Assembly: GCA_000721375.1 (NCBI GenBank) | Contig: JOGW01000005.1 | Location: 62,001 to 126,000 of the forward strand | From: Streptomyces sp. NRRL B-3428 | GTDB lineage: Bacteria; Actinomycetota; Actinomycetes; Streptomycetales; Streptomycetaceae | Length of the DNA: 64,000 nt | Direction of reading: 5' to 3' | Part shown: positions 7,543 through 16,133 of the stretch, piece by piece | Layout of the letters: every line of letters begins with the position of its first letter | Numbering within the stretch: position 1 is the first letter of the stretch | The notes under the pieces: model-generated | What the model saw: the letters and a program-made list of their open reading frames with translations, nothing else | Databases searched by the model: none | What the model was told of the DNA's origin: nothing | Made by a program: the position numbers and the translations under genes

Positions 7543-7973
7543 GAGAGAAGATTCTAATCACGGGCCGTCCGAAGGGAGCGTTTGACTACTTGCCCCAAGG
7601 GCCGAACTCCGCTCGTGGCACTATCCCGTCGGGAACACCCTGCTCAGCGGCCTTCCTGGGACACTCCGCGATCCGCGCCGGCGCAGCGAATCGATCTCGA
7701 TCACCAAGCGAGGTCACGGCGCAGGAGCTGCGGCTGGATGCCCGTGAGCACGAACCGACAGGCGGAGTCCGACGAGGTGGCTGCCCGTGCCACCTCCGAA
7801 ACGCACGGGCCCAGGTGGACCTGCAATGTGGCCCCACGGGGCAAGGTGCCGGCCCGCGGCGGTTCACCAACCAGCACCGGCACACGAGTTGGGCGAGCAC
7901 GCAGGCCCAGGGCACCAACATCCACGCGCAGCATCCGTCCCGAGCAGACTCACGCCACAAGCCTCATTGGGCT
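7543..7973. other. Intergenic stretch without a supported gene
   Basis: No convincing gene. A minus-strand frame at 7701-7934 ends in protein-like sequence (ACRFVLTGIQPQLLRRDLAW) but has no ribosome site, partner or recognised family; it may be a gene remnant. A short AAGCC / GGCTT stem at 7959-7974 overlaps the stop of the next gene. Confidence 0.4.
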
Positions 7974-8864
7974 TCACTCGATGAAGACCATCACGGAGTC
8001 GGCGATCCCGTCGTTCCGGTTGACGCCGACGAAGAATTCGCTCCCGATGTGGGTGACATCTTCGATTTCGTCGGCGAGCTTGTTCCCTGGAATTCCGATG
8101 TCGCTCTCCACGTCGCCTCCGGACCAGTTGTACTGGTACACCCAGTTCCACCCAGTGATGGGCGTTGACCCGTTGATCGACCTGGTGTTCCAGATGTAGT
8201 TCTCGGAGCAGTCGAGGCCCTGGTCGGAGCGATTGTCGTGACTCGTCAGGTTGCTCTTCACCAGCGTCCATCCCGTCGACAGCGAACCGGAACCGGGATG
8301 GGTCCACAGGCTGCCCAGGCGCCGGGCGGCGTACTTGCCGGCCCCGCCGGCTGCCGTCGCGCTGTAGCAGAGGCCGCTGATGTTGCCCGTGGGCAGATCG
8401 ACCACCTCGCTCGCGCCGATGGTTCCTGACGAACTCAGGTGCACGATCGTCACATCGTCGCTCGGGAAGTCCGATTGACTTCCTTGAGTGGCGATCAGGG
8501 CGGGGCCCTGGCCCAGGTAGTTCGGATGGTAGGCGAGATCGTTGCCGTGCCCGAGCGCGGGTATGGAGGCCGGCGCCCCGGCGCAGATCCAGCTGGCACC
8601 GTCCCAGGCCGAGCCGTCGCGCAGCCACCTGGACAGGACCGGCTCCGCCCCGCCCGCCTTGGTGAAGACGATGTAGAGCTGGCCGCCCGGCCCCGCGACC
8701 ATGCCCTGCATGACGGTGCGACCCGCCTTGCACGCACTGCTGTTCGGGATGTTCAGCCGCTCCGTCCCGCTCCTGTCCGTAGCGGCGTGGGCCGATGTCG
8801 TCGAGGCCATGGCGATTCCGGTCAGGAGCGCCAGCACGGCCGCGAAGCTCGGTAGCTTTTTCAC
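7974..8864 (-). CDS. Secreted protein of unknown function
   Basis: Exported protein of 296 residues. The GTG start is chosen because AGGGGAGG lies 6 nt upstream; an ATG 24 bp further up lacks a site. Residues 1-28 are a Sec signal peptide (KKLPSF, hydrophobic core, cleavage after SAHA). The mature part has repeated short beta segments with Gly, Ser and Trp (GPGGQLYIVFTKAGG, SWICAG, GSLWTHPGSGSLSTGWTLV), suggesting a beta-propeller-like extracellular fold, and three or four Cys that could form disulfides. No catalytic motif is recognised. Monocistronic and leftward; function unknown. Confidence 0.8.
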   Translation of the reverse strand: MKKLPSFAAVLALLTGIAMASTTSAHAATDRSGTERLNIPNSSACKAGRTVMQGMVAGPGGQLYIVFTKAGGAEPVLSRWLRDGSAWDGASWICAGAPASIPALGHGNDLAYHPNYLGQGPALIATQGSQSDFPSDDVTIVHLSSSGTIGASEVVDLPTGNISGLCYSATAAGGAGKYAARRLGSLWTHPGSGSLSTGWTLVKSNLTSHDNRSDQGLDCSENYIWNTRSINGSTPITGWNWVYQYNWSGGDVESDIGIPGNKLADEIEDVTHIGSEFFVGVNRNDGIADSVMVFIE

Positions 8865-9075
8865 TCGATGCCTCCCCTTGGTGGACAAGGGGAGGAGGCT
8901 AACAGTTGGCGTGCACCTTACATCTGGCGCGTGCCGCCAACTCCTGTGCCTGGAACGGGTTGTGACAGTCAGTCAGCACCGTGTGGGCGGCGGGATCTCT
9001 GCGCCCGCGGGGTGGGTCTCACCCGCGCGGTTTCGGGCGGTCAGCCGTTCGGCGCCGGTGATCGCAGAGGCCGCG

Positions 9076-9483
9076 CTAACGCAGCGCAGGAATCTCAATA
9101 GCCGGGCAGCGGTTCATCACCATCTCCACCCCCGCCCCCCGAGTCCGCTCATACGCCGCGTCGTCGATCACGCCGAGCTGGAACCAGACCGCCTTCGCGC
9201 CGATCGAGACCGCCTCGTCGGCGACCGGGCCCGCGAGGTCGCTGTTGACGAAGACGTCGACGACGTCGACCGGGAACGGGATGTCCGCGAGGGACGCGTA
9301 GCCCTGCTCGCCGTGCACCGTCTCGGCCTTGGGGTGTACGGGGACGATGCGCTTGCCGAAGCGCTGGAGCACCTGGGCGACTCCGTACGCCGCCCGGTCC
9401 TGGTTCGCGGAGAGGCCGACGATCGCCCAGGTGTCGCCGAGCTCGGTGAGGATCTTGCGGACCGTGTCCGTCTCGCTGTGCAT
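9076..9483 (-). CDS. CoA-binding domain protein (YccU family)
   Basis: Small Rossmann-fold protein of 135 residues matching the CoA-binding/YccU family: WAIVGLSANQDRAAYGVAQVLQRFGKRIVPVHP in the N-terminal half and VDVVDVFVNSDLAGPVADEAVSIGAKAVWFQLGV in the second, ending with the conserved NRCPAIE. The fold resembles the CoA-binding domain of succinyl-CoA ligase without catalytic domains; the role in the cell is not established for the family. Cytosolic, separated from the upstream agmatine deiminase gene by the terminator at 9591-9636, so probably independently transcribed. Confidence 0.88.
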   Translation of the reverse strand: MHSETDTVRKILTELGDTWAIVGLSANQDRAAYGVAQVLQRFGKRIVPVHPKAETVHGEQGYASLADIPFPVDVVDVFVNSDLAGPVADEAVSIGAKAVWFQLGVIDDAAYERTRGAGVEMVMNRCPAIEIPALR

Positions 9484-9590
9484 GCTGTACCTCCTGGTCG
9501 GACTGGTCGGACCGTGCTCATGCGACGGAACATGCGGCGACGGGCAGGGTATTCCCCCTGAGGGGGGCGACCCCTCGGACGGCCGCAGGG

Positions 9591-9636
9591 ACGGCTCGGG
9601 TCCCGAGCCCGGATGCGGTGCCGGGACCCGAGCCGT
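9591..9636 (-). terminator. Terminator after the exported agmatine deiminase gene
   Basis: Perfect 15-bp inverted repeat (ACGGCTCGGGTCCCG with its complement) around a 16-nt loop, 4 bp past the stop codon at 9640. It closes the NCS1 permease-deiminase operon. Confidence 0.8.
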
Positions 9637-9639
9637 TGC

Positions 9640-10821
9640 TCAGCGGTTGGGCTCCTGCATGGTGACGCAGTGGGCCCCACCGCCCCCGTTGCCGTACAGG
9701 TTGTCGAGGTTGAGCTGGACGACCGGTCGGCCGTAGGCGGCCGAGATCGCCGTCTTCGCCGCCGCGTCCTTGGCGGTGTCGCCGAACTGGGTGGTGATCA
9801 CCGCCTGGTTGGTCACCGTCCAGTTCATGTACGAGCTGAGGAAGTCCGCCTGCTTGCCGGAAGGTATGCGGGGCAGCACGTCGGGTCCCTCGATGGTGAG
9901 GACCTGAAGGCGGCGTCCCCTCGCGTCGGTGGCGTTCACGAGTACGTCGTGGATGGCCTGGGCGTTGGCGGTCCAGACGTCCGGCCGTACGTCGCCGGCC
10001 AGTTGCACCATGACCACGCCCGGCTTGATGTAGCGGGCGGTGCCGTCGATATGGCCGTCGGTGACGTCCTGGCCCTTCACACCGGGCAGCCAGATCATCT
10101 TCGATGCGCCGAAGCGGGTCAGCAGTTCCGCCTCGATCTGAGCGCGCGTCTTGCCGGGGTTGCGGTTGCTGTTCAGCCAGCAGCTCTCGGTCGCCATCAA
10201 GGTGCCGTCGCCGTCGTACTCCACGCCGCCGCCCTCGCCGACCACACTCGCCTTCGCGAACGGCACACCGGCATACGCGGCGAGACGCTGCGCGACCACG
10301 CGGTCCTTGTCGTAGGCGGAGGCGGGGATGCCGTAGAAGCGGGTGGCGTTCTCGCCCCAGGCGTTGAAGTTGAGGCCGAACGCGTCGAGACCGCCGGCCC
10401 CGTCGACTCGGAACAGCGGGCCTGTGTCGCGCATCCAGCAGTCCGACACCGGTACCGAGCTGATCACCTGGACGGTGGATCCGCAGGCGCTCCTGGCCTG
10501 GGACGCGGCCGAGGATCCGGCCGCGCACATGATCACCGGCTCGTGCTTGGCCACTTCCTTGGCGAGCTTGGCGATATCGGCCTGGATCCTGGACAGTGTG
10601 TTGCCCCAGATCGTGTAGCTGGAGGGCCAGGCCATCCAGGTGCGCTTGTGCGTGACCTCTTCACCGGGCACACGCCAGGACGCGGCGTGGGCCGGCTGTA
10701 TGCCGCCGAGCACCGGTCCCGCCGCCAGCGCGGCAGCGGCCGCCCCGGTCCGGGCGAGGAGAGTTCTGCGGTTGATGCCCGGCCGGTCGCCTTGCCGGTG
10801 CGGCGTCATGTTTGTCGTCAT
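9640..10821 (-). CDS. aguA: Tat-exported agmatine deiminase family protein
   Basis: Guanidine-modifying enzyme of 393 residues. Family members convert agmatine to N-carbamoylputrescine and ammonia, or deiminate peptidyl-arginine. The catalytic Cys is at about 385 in GGGGAHCVTMQEP; the His motif TDGHIDGTARY and the substrate loop EGGGVEYDGDGTL are present. The N-terminus carries a twin-arginine signal (residues 19-50: RRTLLARTG, hydrophobic stretch, cleavage after QPAHA), so the enzyme is predicted to fold inside and be exported, which is unusual for an agmatine deiminase. ATG preceded by AGGAGC. It follows the NCS1 permease by 49 bp in one operon headed by the operator at 12351-12366. Substrate (agmatine or peptide arginine) cannot be told from sequence. 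Confidence 0.88.
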   Translation of the reverse strand: MTTNMTPHRQGDRPGINRRTLLARTGAAAAALAAGPVLGGIQPAHAASWRVPGEEVTHKRTWMAWPSSYTIWGNTLSRIQADIAKLAKEVAKHEPVIMCAAGSSAASQARSACGSTVQVISSVPVSDCWMRDTGPLFRVDGAGGLDAFGLNFNAWGENATRFYGIPASAYDKDRVVAQRLAAYAGVPFAKASVVGEGGGVEYDGDGTLMATESCWLNSNRNPGKTRAQIEAELLTRFGASKMIWLPGVKGQDVTDGHIDGTARYIKPGVVMVQLAGDVRPDVWTANAQAIHDVLVNATDARGRRLQVLTIEGPDVLPRIPSGKQADFLSSYMNWTVTNQAVITTQFGDTAKDAAAKTAISAAYGRPVVQLNLDNLYGNGGGGAHCVTMQEPNR

Positions 10822-10870
10822 GCGGTGCTCCTGTTCGGGAGTTCGTGTCGGGGTGTGGTTGCTTACGTGG

Positions 10871-12322
10871 TCAGTGCAGTCGCGTCAGCAGCCCCTCCTC
10901 CCGGACCAACTGGCGTTCGGCCGCCAGGTCGAGGCTTCGGGCGAAGGCCCAGTAGAGGCCGCCGGCCACCGGCAGGCCGACGAAGACGGAGCAGTCGACG
11001 CCGCCGAGGAGATCAGCGACAGGACCGACGAAGAGGCCGGTGATGACCATGAACGGGGCCATGCAGGCCAGGCCGATCACGTAGGCGAGATTGCCCCGCC
11101 AGCCCCAACGCCCGTATATGCCCTCGGGGTTGAAGATCTCCTTGACGACGTACTGGCCGCGTCGGACGAAGAAGAAGTCGACCAGGTTGATGGCGGTCCA
11201 CGGGATGAACAGATACGTCAGGACCACCACGACGTTGGCGAAGAACCAGTTGAACTGGTCGATGCCGACCAGCGTGGAGACCGTGCCGACGGCCACGAGC
11301 ATGATCCCGATGGTCGCGGCCCGCAGGTTGCGCGTCGGCTTCACCGGCCGGAACGAGTCCAGGATCGAAATCATGGTGAGACTGCCGCCGTACTGGTTGA
11401 TCGACATGATGGACAGCAGCCCGACGAGCAGCACGATCACGGCGACCGTGCCGAAGCCGCTGAACAGACGGTCGGCCGTGAGCTTCAGCGCGGTCACCGG
11501 GTCGGCGCCCTCGGGGGCGCCGGCCGACACCACCGCGCCGAGGATGAACACCCAGATGCCTGAGATGGCACTGGGTAGATAGGTCCACCAGAAGGTGGAG
11601 CGCACGGAGACGTCGGGTCTGAGGTAGCGCGAGTAGTCCGAGACGTACGGCGCCCAGCCGAGCTGGAAACCGGCGACGAAGACGAACACGAGCATGAACG
11701 GGGCGAGTTCGAACGGGCCCGCGTTCCATACGCCGTCCGGCAGACCGCCGCCGAAGAGGGCCGGCACGGTGATCGCCGCGGTGATGACGACGAAGGGCCA
11801 GGTGAGCCAGCGGTTGACCCGGTGGATCCACTCGTATCCGAGCAGGGCGATCACGGTGGCCACGGCGGCGGCAAGCAGGTAGCCGAGCTCGTTGGGTACG
11901 CCGGTGAGCAGGTTCATGGCCTGGCCCGAGAGCAGCGCGTCGGAGGTGTTGAAGGCGACGTAGTTGACCAGGGCGAAGACCCACACCGTCAGCGCGGCGC
12001 CGAGGTAGCCGAACTGCGGTCGTGACTGCACCAGTTGGGGCAGTCCGAGCTGCGGGCCCTGGGCCGAGTGGAACGCCATGAAGAACGTGCCGAAAAGTGA
12101 GCCGAGAACCGTGGCGATCACTGTCCAGACGAGGGAGGCGCCCATGGACAGCGTCACGACACCGGTGGCGAGTCCGGTGAGGTTGAGGCTGCCGACGAAC
12201 CAGATGGCCCCGACGTCCGAGGGTTTGCCGTGCCGCTCGGCGAGGGGCACCCAGTCGATCGAGTGCTGCTCGATGCCCGCCAGGGGCGCGGATGCCTGGG
12301 TCTGCGACGTAACTGGCCCCAT
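10871..12322 (-). CDS. NCS1 family purine/cytosine-type permease
   Basis: Membrane transporter of 483 residues with about twelve hydrophobic segments. The N-terminal signature of the NCS1 family is clear: VGAIWFVGSLNLTGLATGVVTLSMG and later VNYVAFNTSDALLSGQ. Family members import cytosine, purines, allantoin, hydantoins or thiamine by cation symport. Here it leads the operon with the Tat-exported deiminase and sits under the shared palindrome at 12351-12366, so a nitrogen-rich compound linked to guanidino or ureido metabolism is the likely cargo; this is inference. Start ATG preceded by CAGGAG. Confidence 0.9.
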   Translation of the reverse strand: MGPVTSQTQASAPLAGIEQHSIDWVPLAERHGKPSDVGAIWFVGSLNLTGLATGVVTLSMGASLVWTVIATVLGSLFGTFFMAFHSAQGPQLGLPQLVQSRPQFGYLGAALTVWVFALVNYVAFNTSDALLSGQAMNLLTGVPNELGYLLAAAVATVIALLGYEWIHRVNRWLTWPFVVITAAITVPALFGGGLPDGVWNAGPFELAPFMLVFVFVAGFQLGWAPYVSDYSRYLRPDVSVRSTFWWTYLPSAISGIWVFILGAVVSAGAPEGADPVTALKLTADRLFSGFGTVAVIVLLVGLLSIMSINQYGGSLTMISILDSFRPVKPTRNLRAATIGIMLVAVGTVSTLVGIDQFNWFFANVVVVLTYLFIPWTAINLVDFFFVRRGQYVVKEIFNPEGIYGRWGWRGNLAYVIGLACMAPFMVITGLFVGPVADLLGGVDCSVFVGLPVAGGLYWAFARSLDLAAERQLVREEGLLTRLH

Positions 12323-12350
12323 GCGGGCTCCTGTTCAGGGAGAGGTGGGT

Positions 12351-12366
12351 GACTGAAACTTCAGTC
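12351..12366. promoter_or_regulatory. Shared TetR-type operator, copy 1 (NCS1-deiminase operon)
   Basis: GACTGAA, AC, TTCAGTC: perfect 7-bp arms, about 30 bp upstream of the permease start. The minus-strand -35 here is CTGACT rather than TTGACT, so this is the weakest promoter match of the set. Confidence 0.7.
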
Positions 12367-12429
12367 AGTCCCGAAGTGGGCAAGGAATGCGGGAACCTTG
12401 GTGCGTACGGGAGGGCGCGGCGGTGCGGG

Positions 12430-13299
12430 TCACAGGGCCCGTCGGGCGGCGGCGATCGCCTCGGGACGCCAGCCGGGGCGAGGGACCGACTCCAAGAGGA
12501 GCCGGGTGTAAGGGTGCTGGGGCGCGCCGAGCACTTCGGCGGTGGCGCCCTCCTCGACGATGCGGCCGTGCCGCATCACGATGACCTCGTCGGTGACACA
12601 CCGGACCACGCCGAGGTCATGAGTGATGAACAGGTAGCCGATCCGGGTCTGCTCGCGGATGTCGGCGAGCAGGTTGAGGATCTGCGCCTGCACGGACACG
12701 TCGAGCGCCGCGACGGCTTCGTCCAGGACGAGCACGGCCGGCTCGACGGCCAGGGCGCGGGCGATCGCGACCCGTTGGCGCTGTCCGCCCGAGAGGATGC
12801 CGGGGCGCGCCTCGGCGTCGCGCGCGCCCAGCCCTACCTGGTCGAGCAGTTCGCGGATACGGCGGTCGTGGTCCCTGCCCGGGAAGTGCAGGCGCAGGGT
12901 TTCCCGCAGAGCCCCCTCGACGCTGGTGCGGGGGTCGAGGGAGAGGTAGGGGTCCTGGAAGACCATCTGGATCTCGCGGGCCCGGGCCAGCCGCTGGCGT
13001 CGGCCACGGGAGTGGGCCGCGCGCACCCGGCCCCGTACGAGGACTTCGCCTCGGTCGGCTCGTTCGAGGCCGACGACCATCCGGGCGGTGGTGGTCTTGC
13101 CGGAGCCGGACTCGCCCACGATGCCCAGGGACCCGCCCGCACTGAGACGGAACGACACGTCGTCCACGGCGCGCACGGCTGCGAACGCGCGACTCAGACC
13201 GACGGCCTCCAGGACATACTCGGGGACGTTCTCGCCGGCCTGCTCGGGGACGTTCCCACGAACGTTCCCACGAACGTTCTCAGGGACCTTCTCGGGCAT
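12430..13299 (-). CDS. Oligopeptide/dipeptide ABC transporter ATPase, DppF/OppF type
   Basis: ATP-binding subunit of a peptide importer, 289 residues. Walker A GESGSGKTTT, signature LSGGQRQRVAIARAL and Walker B VLVLDEAVAALD are intact. The ATG at 13299 is preferred over a GTG 9 bp upstream because AAGGGAG is correctly spaced from it. The gene overlaps its upstream partner by 20 bp. Its N-terminal 30 residues are encoded by seven 12-bp tandem repeats and read as repeated (E/G)NV(P/R) units ahead of the conserved domain. It is the last gene of the operon starting at 18898. Unlike most DppF proteins it lacks the C-terminal Cys-rich segment, which its partner has. Confidence 0.88.
   Translation of the reverse strand: MPEKVPENVRGNVRGNVPEQAGENVPEYVLEAVGLSRAFAAVRAVDDVSFRLSAGGSLGIVGESGSGKTTTARMVVGLERADRGEVLVRGRVRAAHSRGRRQRLARAREIQMVFQDPYLSLDPRTSVEGALRETLRLHFPGRDHDRRIRELLDQVGLGARDAEARPGILSGGQRQRVAIARALAVEPAVLVLDEAVAALDVSVQAQILNLLADIREQTRIGYLFITHDLGVVRCVTDEVIVMRHGRIVEEGATAEVLGAPQHPYTRLLLESVPRPGWRPEAIAAARRAL
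13210..13293. repeat. 12-bp tandem repeat across the two ATPase genes
   Basis: Seven consecutive 12-bp units (minus-strand type GAGAACGTTCGT) begin with the last four codons of the upstream ATPase gene, run through its stop and form the N-terminal codons of the next gene in another frame. Confidence 0.75.
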
Positions 13300-14326
13300 C
13301 GAGCGCACTCCCTTCGAGGCGGTCGCTGTGGTGACAGGCGGCTCGGCGGCCGGGGTGGCCCGGAGCGGGCAGGGACTGGGGGGTGTGCAGTGCGCAGACC
13401 TCCGTGGCGAGCGCGCAGCGGGCGGCGAACGCGCAGCCCTGGAGCTCCTCCCACAGGTCCGGCGGCCGGCCGTCGATGGCGGCGAGCCTGCCGCCCGGCG
13501 CCCGAGGACGGGGCGTGGAGGCCAGCAGGGCGGCGGTGTAGGGATGCCGGGGCTGCGCGAAGAGTTCGGCCGCGGGGCCGGACTCGACGATCCGGCCCGC
13601 GTACATGACGCAGACCCGGTCGCTGATGGCGGCGGCCAGATCGAGGTCGTGGGTGACGAACAGCAGGCCCGTATGGAAGCGTCGGCGCAACTCGGTCAGC
13701 AGAGCGACGACCTCGGCCTGGGTGGTGACGTCGAGTGCCGTGGTGGGCTCGTCGGCCAGGAGGAGGACGGGATCGCCCATCAGGGCCCCCGCGATCATGA
13801 CGCGCTGCAGCATGCCGCCCGAGACCTGGCCGGGGTACTTCATCAGCGCGGAGGCGTCGAGGCCGACCGCCTGGAGGAGTTCGGTGGCGCGGCCGGTCGC
13901 CTGCGCCCTGCTCATACGCGTGGTCCTGGCGAGCCGGACGCTCTCGGTGAGGAAGTCCCCTATGCGGCGAAGCGGGTTGATGGCGGCCCGCGGGTCCTGG
14001 AAGATCATGGCCGCTCGGCCGGTACGCACGGCGCTGAGCCGGTCGGGGGTCATGGTCAGGACGTCCTCGCCGTCGACGAGGACCGAGCCCTCGACCGCGG
14101 CGCCGGTCGGCAGCAGCCGCAGTGCGCTGCGCGAGGTGAGGGTCTTCCCGGACCCGGATTCGCCGACGAGGGCGACCGTCTCGCCGGGTGCGACGGTGAG
14201 GTCCACGCCGTCGAGGACGGCGCGGGCTGTGCCGGGCAGGGTGATCCGCAGCCCTTGGATGTCGAGTACCGGCAACTTGGCGTCCTGCACAGGCAGTTGA
14301 ACCTCGCGTACGGACTTCGCTGTCAT
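13280..14326 (-). CDS. Oligopeptide/dipeptide ABC transporter ATPase, DppD/OppD type
   Basis: ATP-binding subunit of 348 residues. Walker A GESGSGKT, signature VSGGMLQRVMIAGAL and Walker B LLLADEPTTALD are present, followed by the C-terminal oligopeptide-transporter extension with clustered Cys (GCAFAARCALATEVC), which in this family can bind an iron-sulfur cluster. ATG with AGGAG upstream; the start overlaps the preceding permease gene by 4 bp. Works with the neighbouring DppF-type ATPase as the heterodimeric motor of the importer. The last codons start a 12-bp tandem repeat that continues into the next gene. Confidence 0.9.
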   Translation of the reverse strand: MTAKSVREVQLPVQDAKLPVLDIQGLRITLPGTARAVLDGVDLTVAPGETVALVGESGSGKTLTSRSALRLLPTGAAVEGSVLVDGEDVLTMTPDRLSAVRTGRAAMIFQDPRAAINPLRRIGDFLTESVRLARTTRMSRAQATGRATELLQAVGLDASALMKYPGQVSGGMLQRVMIAGALMGDPVLLLADEPTTALDVTTQAEVVALLTELRRRFHTGLLFVTHDLDLAAAISDRVCVMYAGRIVESGPAAELFAQPRHPYTAALLASTPRPRAPGGRLAAIDGRPPDLWEELQGCAFAARCALATEVCALHTPQSLPAPGHPGRRAACHHSDRLEGSALDAREGP

Positions 14327-15177
14327 CGATCTCTCCTGGCGACGCGGTCGGCCCAGCGCTCGCCGACCACGTTGAACGCGACCACGGTCAGCACGATGAG
14401 GACGCACGGCAGGATCGCGGACAGCGGGTAGCCGTGCTGGATGGCGGTCTGGCCGTCGAAGACCATGCGGCCCCAGTCGGGGGTGAGCGCCGGTACGCCC
14501 AGACCGAGGAAGGACAGGCCGGCGAGGTCCATCAGCGCGTAACCGAAGTTGATGGTGGCCTGCGCGAGGACGACGGGGGCGACGTTGGGCAGGACGTGGC
14601 GCAGGCAGATCTGTGCGGCCGAGTGGCCCTGGACCTGGTACGCGCTGACGTAGGGACGCTCCCGTTCGGCCAGGACCAGGGCGCGGGTCAGCCGGCTGAC
14701 GTAGGGCACGTAGGCGATGGCGAGGGCGACGACCGGCGCGATCAGTCCTTCGCCGTACACCGAGATGATCAGGATCGCGAGCAGCAGGCCGGGGAAGGCG
14801 AAGACAAGTTCCGTACTGCGGGAAAGCAGGGAGTCGAGCCGACCTCCCCGCCAGGCCGCCGCCGTTCCGATGGCGACACCCGCGAGGGTGGAGAAGGCGA
14901 CCACTCCCAGCGGGCCGAGGAGCGAGGTGCGCGCGCCCAGAAGCAGCCGGGACAGGGTGTCGCGGCCGGCCGCGTCCACACCCAGCAGATGCTCGGCCGA
15001 GGGTCCGGCGAGCGCGTTGCCGAGATCGACGGCGTTGGGGTCGTACGGCACGACCCAGGGCGCCAACAGTGCGGCCGCGACCACGAGGACGACGAAGCCC
15101 AGGCAGAGCAGGTGCAGAGGTGCGCGGGGCGTGCGGATCCGGGCCAGGCCCGGTCTGCGGGTCAGGACGGCGGTCAT
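14323..15177 (-). CDS. Peptide ABC transporter permease, DppC type
   Basis: Inner-membrane permease of 284 residues. After an arginine-rich N-terminus it shows the DppC-type first helix (LLCLGFVVLVVAAALLAPWVVPYDP), the conserved LLGVDAAGRDTLSRLLLGARTSL and the EAA-like loop near APVVLAQATINFGYALMDLAGLSFLGLGV. The ATG overlaps the TGA of the DppB gene and its own stop overlaps the next start, so the four genes are tightly coupled. The family imports di- and oligopeptides, and also nickel or opines; here peptides are the most likely cargo. Confidence 0.9.
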   Translation of the reverse strand: MTAVLTRRPGLARIRTPRAPLHLLCLGFVVLVVAAALLAPWVVPYDPNAVDLGNALAGPSAEHLLGVDAAGRDTLSRLLLGARTSLLGPLGVVAFSTLAGVAIGTAAAWRGGRLDSLLSRSTELVFAFPGLLLAILIISVYGEGLIAPVVALAIAYVPYVSRLTRALVLAERERPYVSAYQVQGHSAAQICLRHVLPNVAPVVLAQATINFGYALMDLAGLSFLGLGVPALTPDWGRMVFDGQTAIQHGYPLSAILPCVLIVLTVVAFNVVGERWADRVARRDR

Positions 15178-16133
15178 GTGGCGGACCTCCTCGATCCGAG
15201 GGCGATCCTCGGGTCGACCAGCGGCAGCAGCATGTCGACGACGAAGTTCACGATCATGAACAGGGCCACGATGATGAGGGAGATGGCCTGGACCGTCGGG
15301 AAGTCCTTGGTGGTCGTGGAGAGTTCGAGCAGCTGGCCGATGCCGCCGATGCTGAACGCGGTCTCGACGAGGATCGTGCAGACGAGCAGCGTGGAGACGA
15401 TCAGGCCGCCGGTGGTCAGCACGGTGCTCAGCGAGTTGCGGAAGACATGGCGGCGGATGACCTGACGCTCGGGCACGCCGCGGCTTCGGGCCACGGTGAC
15501 GTGCTCGCCGGCGAGTGCCTCGACCATCGCCGAGCGGGTCACTCTGGCCAGCATGCCGATCAGGTAGAGCGCCAGCGCGATCGACGGCAGCGTCAGATGC
15601 CAGAGCATGTCGGCGAAACCGTCTCCGGCGCCGCTGCTGGGGAACCAGCCGAGGTTCACGGCGAAGAGCCCTTGGAGCAGGACGGCCGCCACGAAGGACG
15701 GGGTGCCGACGGCGAGCGCGGTGCCGACCAGGATCGCCGAGTCGGTGGCGCCGCCGCGGACGGCGCCGATCCATCCGAGCAGCAGCCCGGCGATCACCAC
15801 CACGACCAGCGCCATCGTGATCAGCGTCAACGTGGTGGGGAGCCGGTCGCCGAGAAGGCGCGAGACATCGGTGCGGTAGGTGATCGATCGCCCGAAGTCG
15901 CCCTGCAGTACATCACCGAGCCACCGCAAGTACCGTACGAGGAATGGGTCGTCGAGGTGGTACTGGCGGTTGATCGCGGCCAGCGCCTCCGGCGAGGCCG
16001 AGCGGCCGGCGAGCAGGAAGCTCGCGGGGCTGCCCGGCGCCAGATACATCGCGCCGAAGACCACGAACGACGCACCGAGGAGAGTGGCGGTCATCTCCGC
16101 GAGCCGCCGCAGGGCGAACCGGGCGAAGCTCAC
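15174..16133 (-). CDS. Peptide ABC transporter permease, DppB type
   Basis: Inner-membrane permease of 319 residues with the DppB hallmark start (FALRRLAEMTATLLGASFVVFGAMYLAPGSP), the periplasmic LDDPFLVRYLRWLGDVLQGDFGRSITYRTDV segment and the C-terminal helices ending at PLVDPRI. The GTG start overlaps the TGA of the binding-protein gene as GTGA, the only start that keeps this coupling; a much longer upstream reading belongs to another frame. Pairs with the DppC-type subunit to form the channel. Confidence 0.9.
   Translation of the reverse strand: MSFARFALRRLAEMTATLLGASFVVFGAMYLAPGSPASFLLAGRSASPEALAAINRQYHLDDPFLVRYLRWLGDVLQGDFGRSITYRTDVSRLLGDRLPTTLTLITMALVVVVIAGLLLGWIGAVRGGATDSAILVGTALAVGTPSFVAAVLLQGLFAVNLGWFPSSGAGDGFADMLWHLTLPSIALALYLIGMLARVTRSAMVEALAGEHVTVARSRGVPERQVIRRHVFRNSLSTVLTTGGLIVSTLLVCTILVETAFSIGGIGQLLELSTTTKDFPTVQAISLIIVALFMIVNFVVDMLLPLVDPRIALGSRRSAT

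Noticed and set aside
7701..7934. Minus-strand frame of 77 residues with protein-like end
   Set aside because: No ribosome site, promoter or family; competing frames of similar length exist in this GC-rich stretch.
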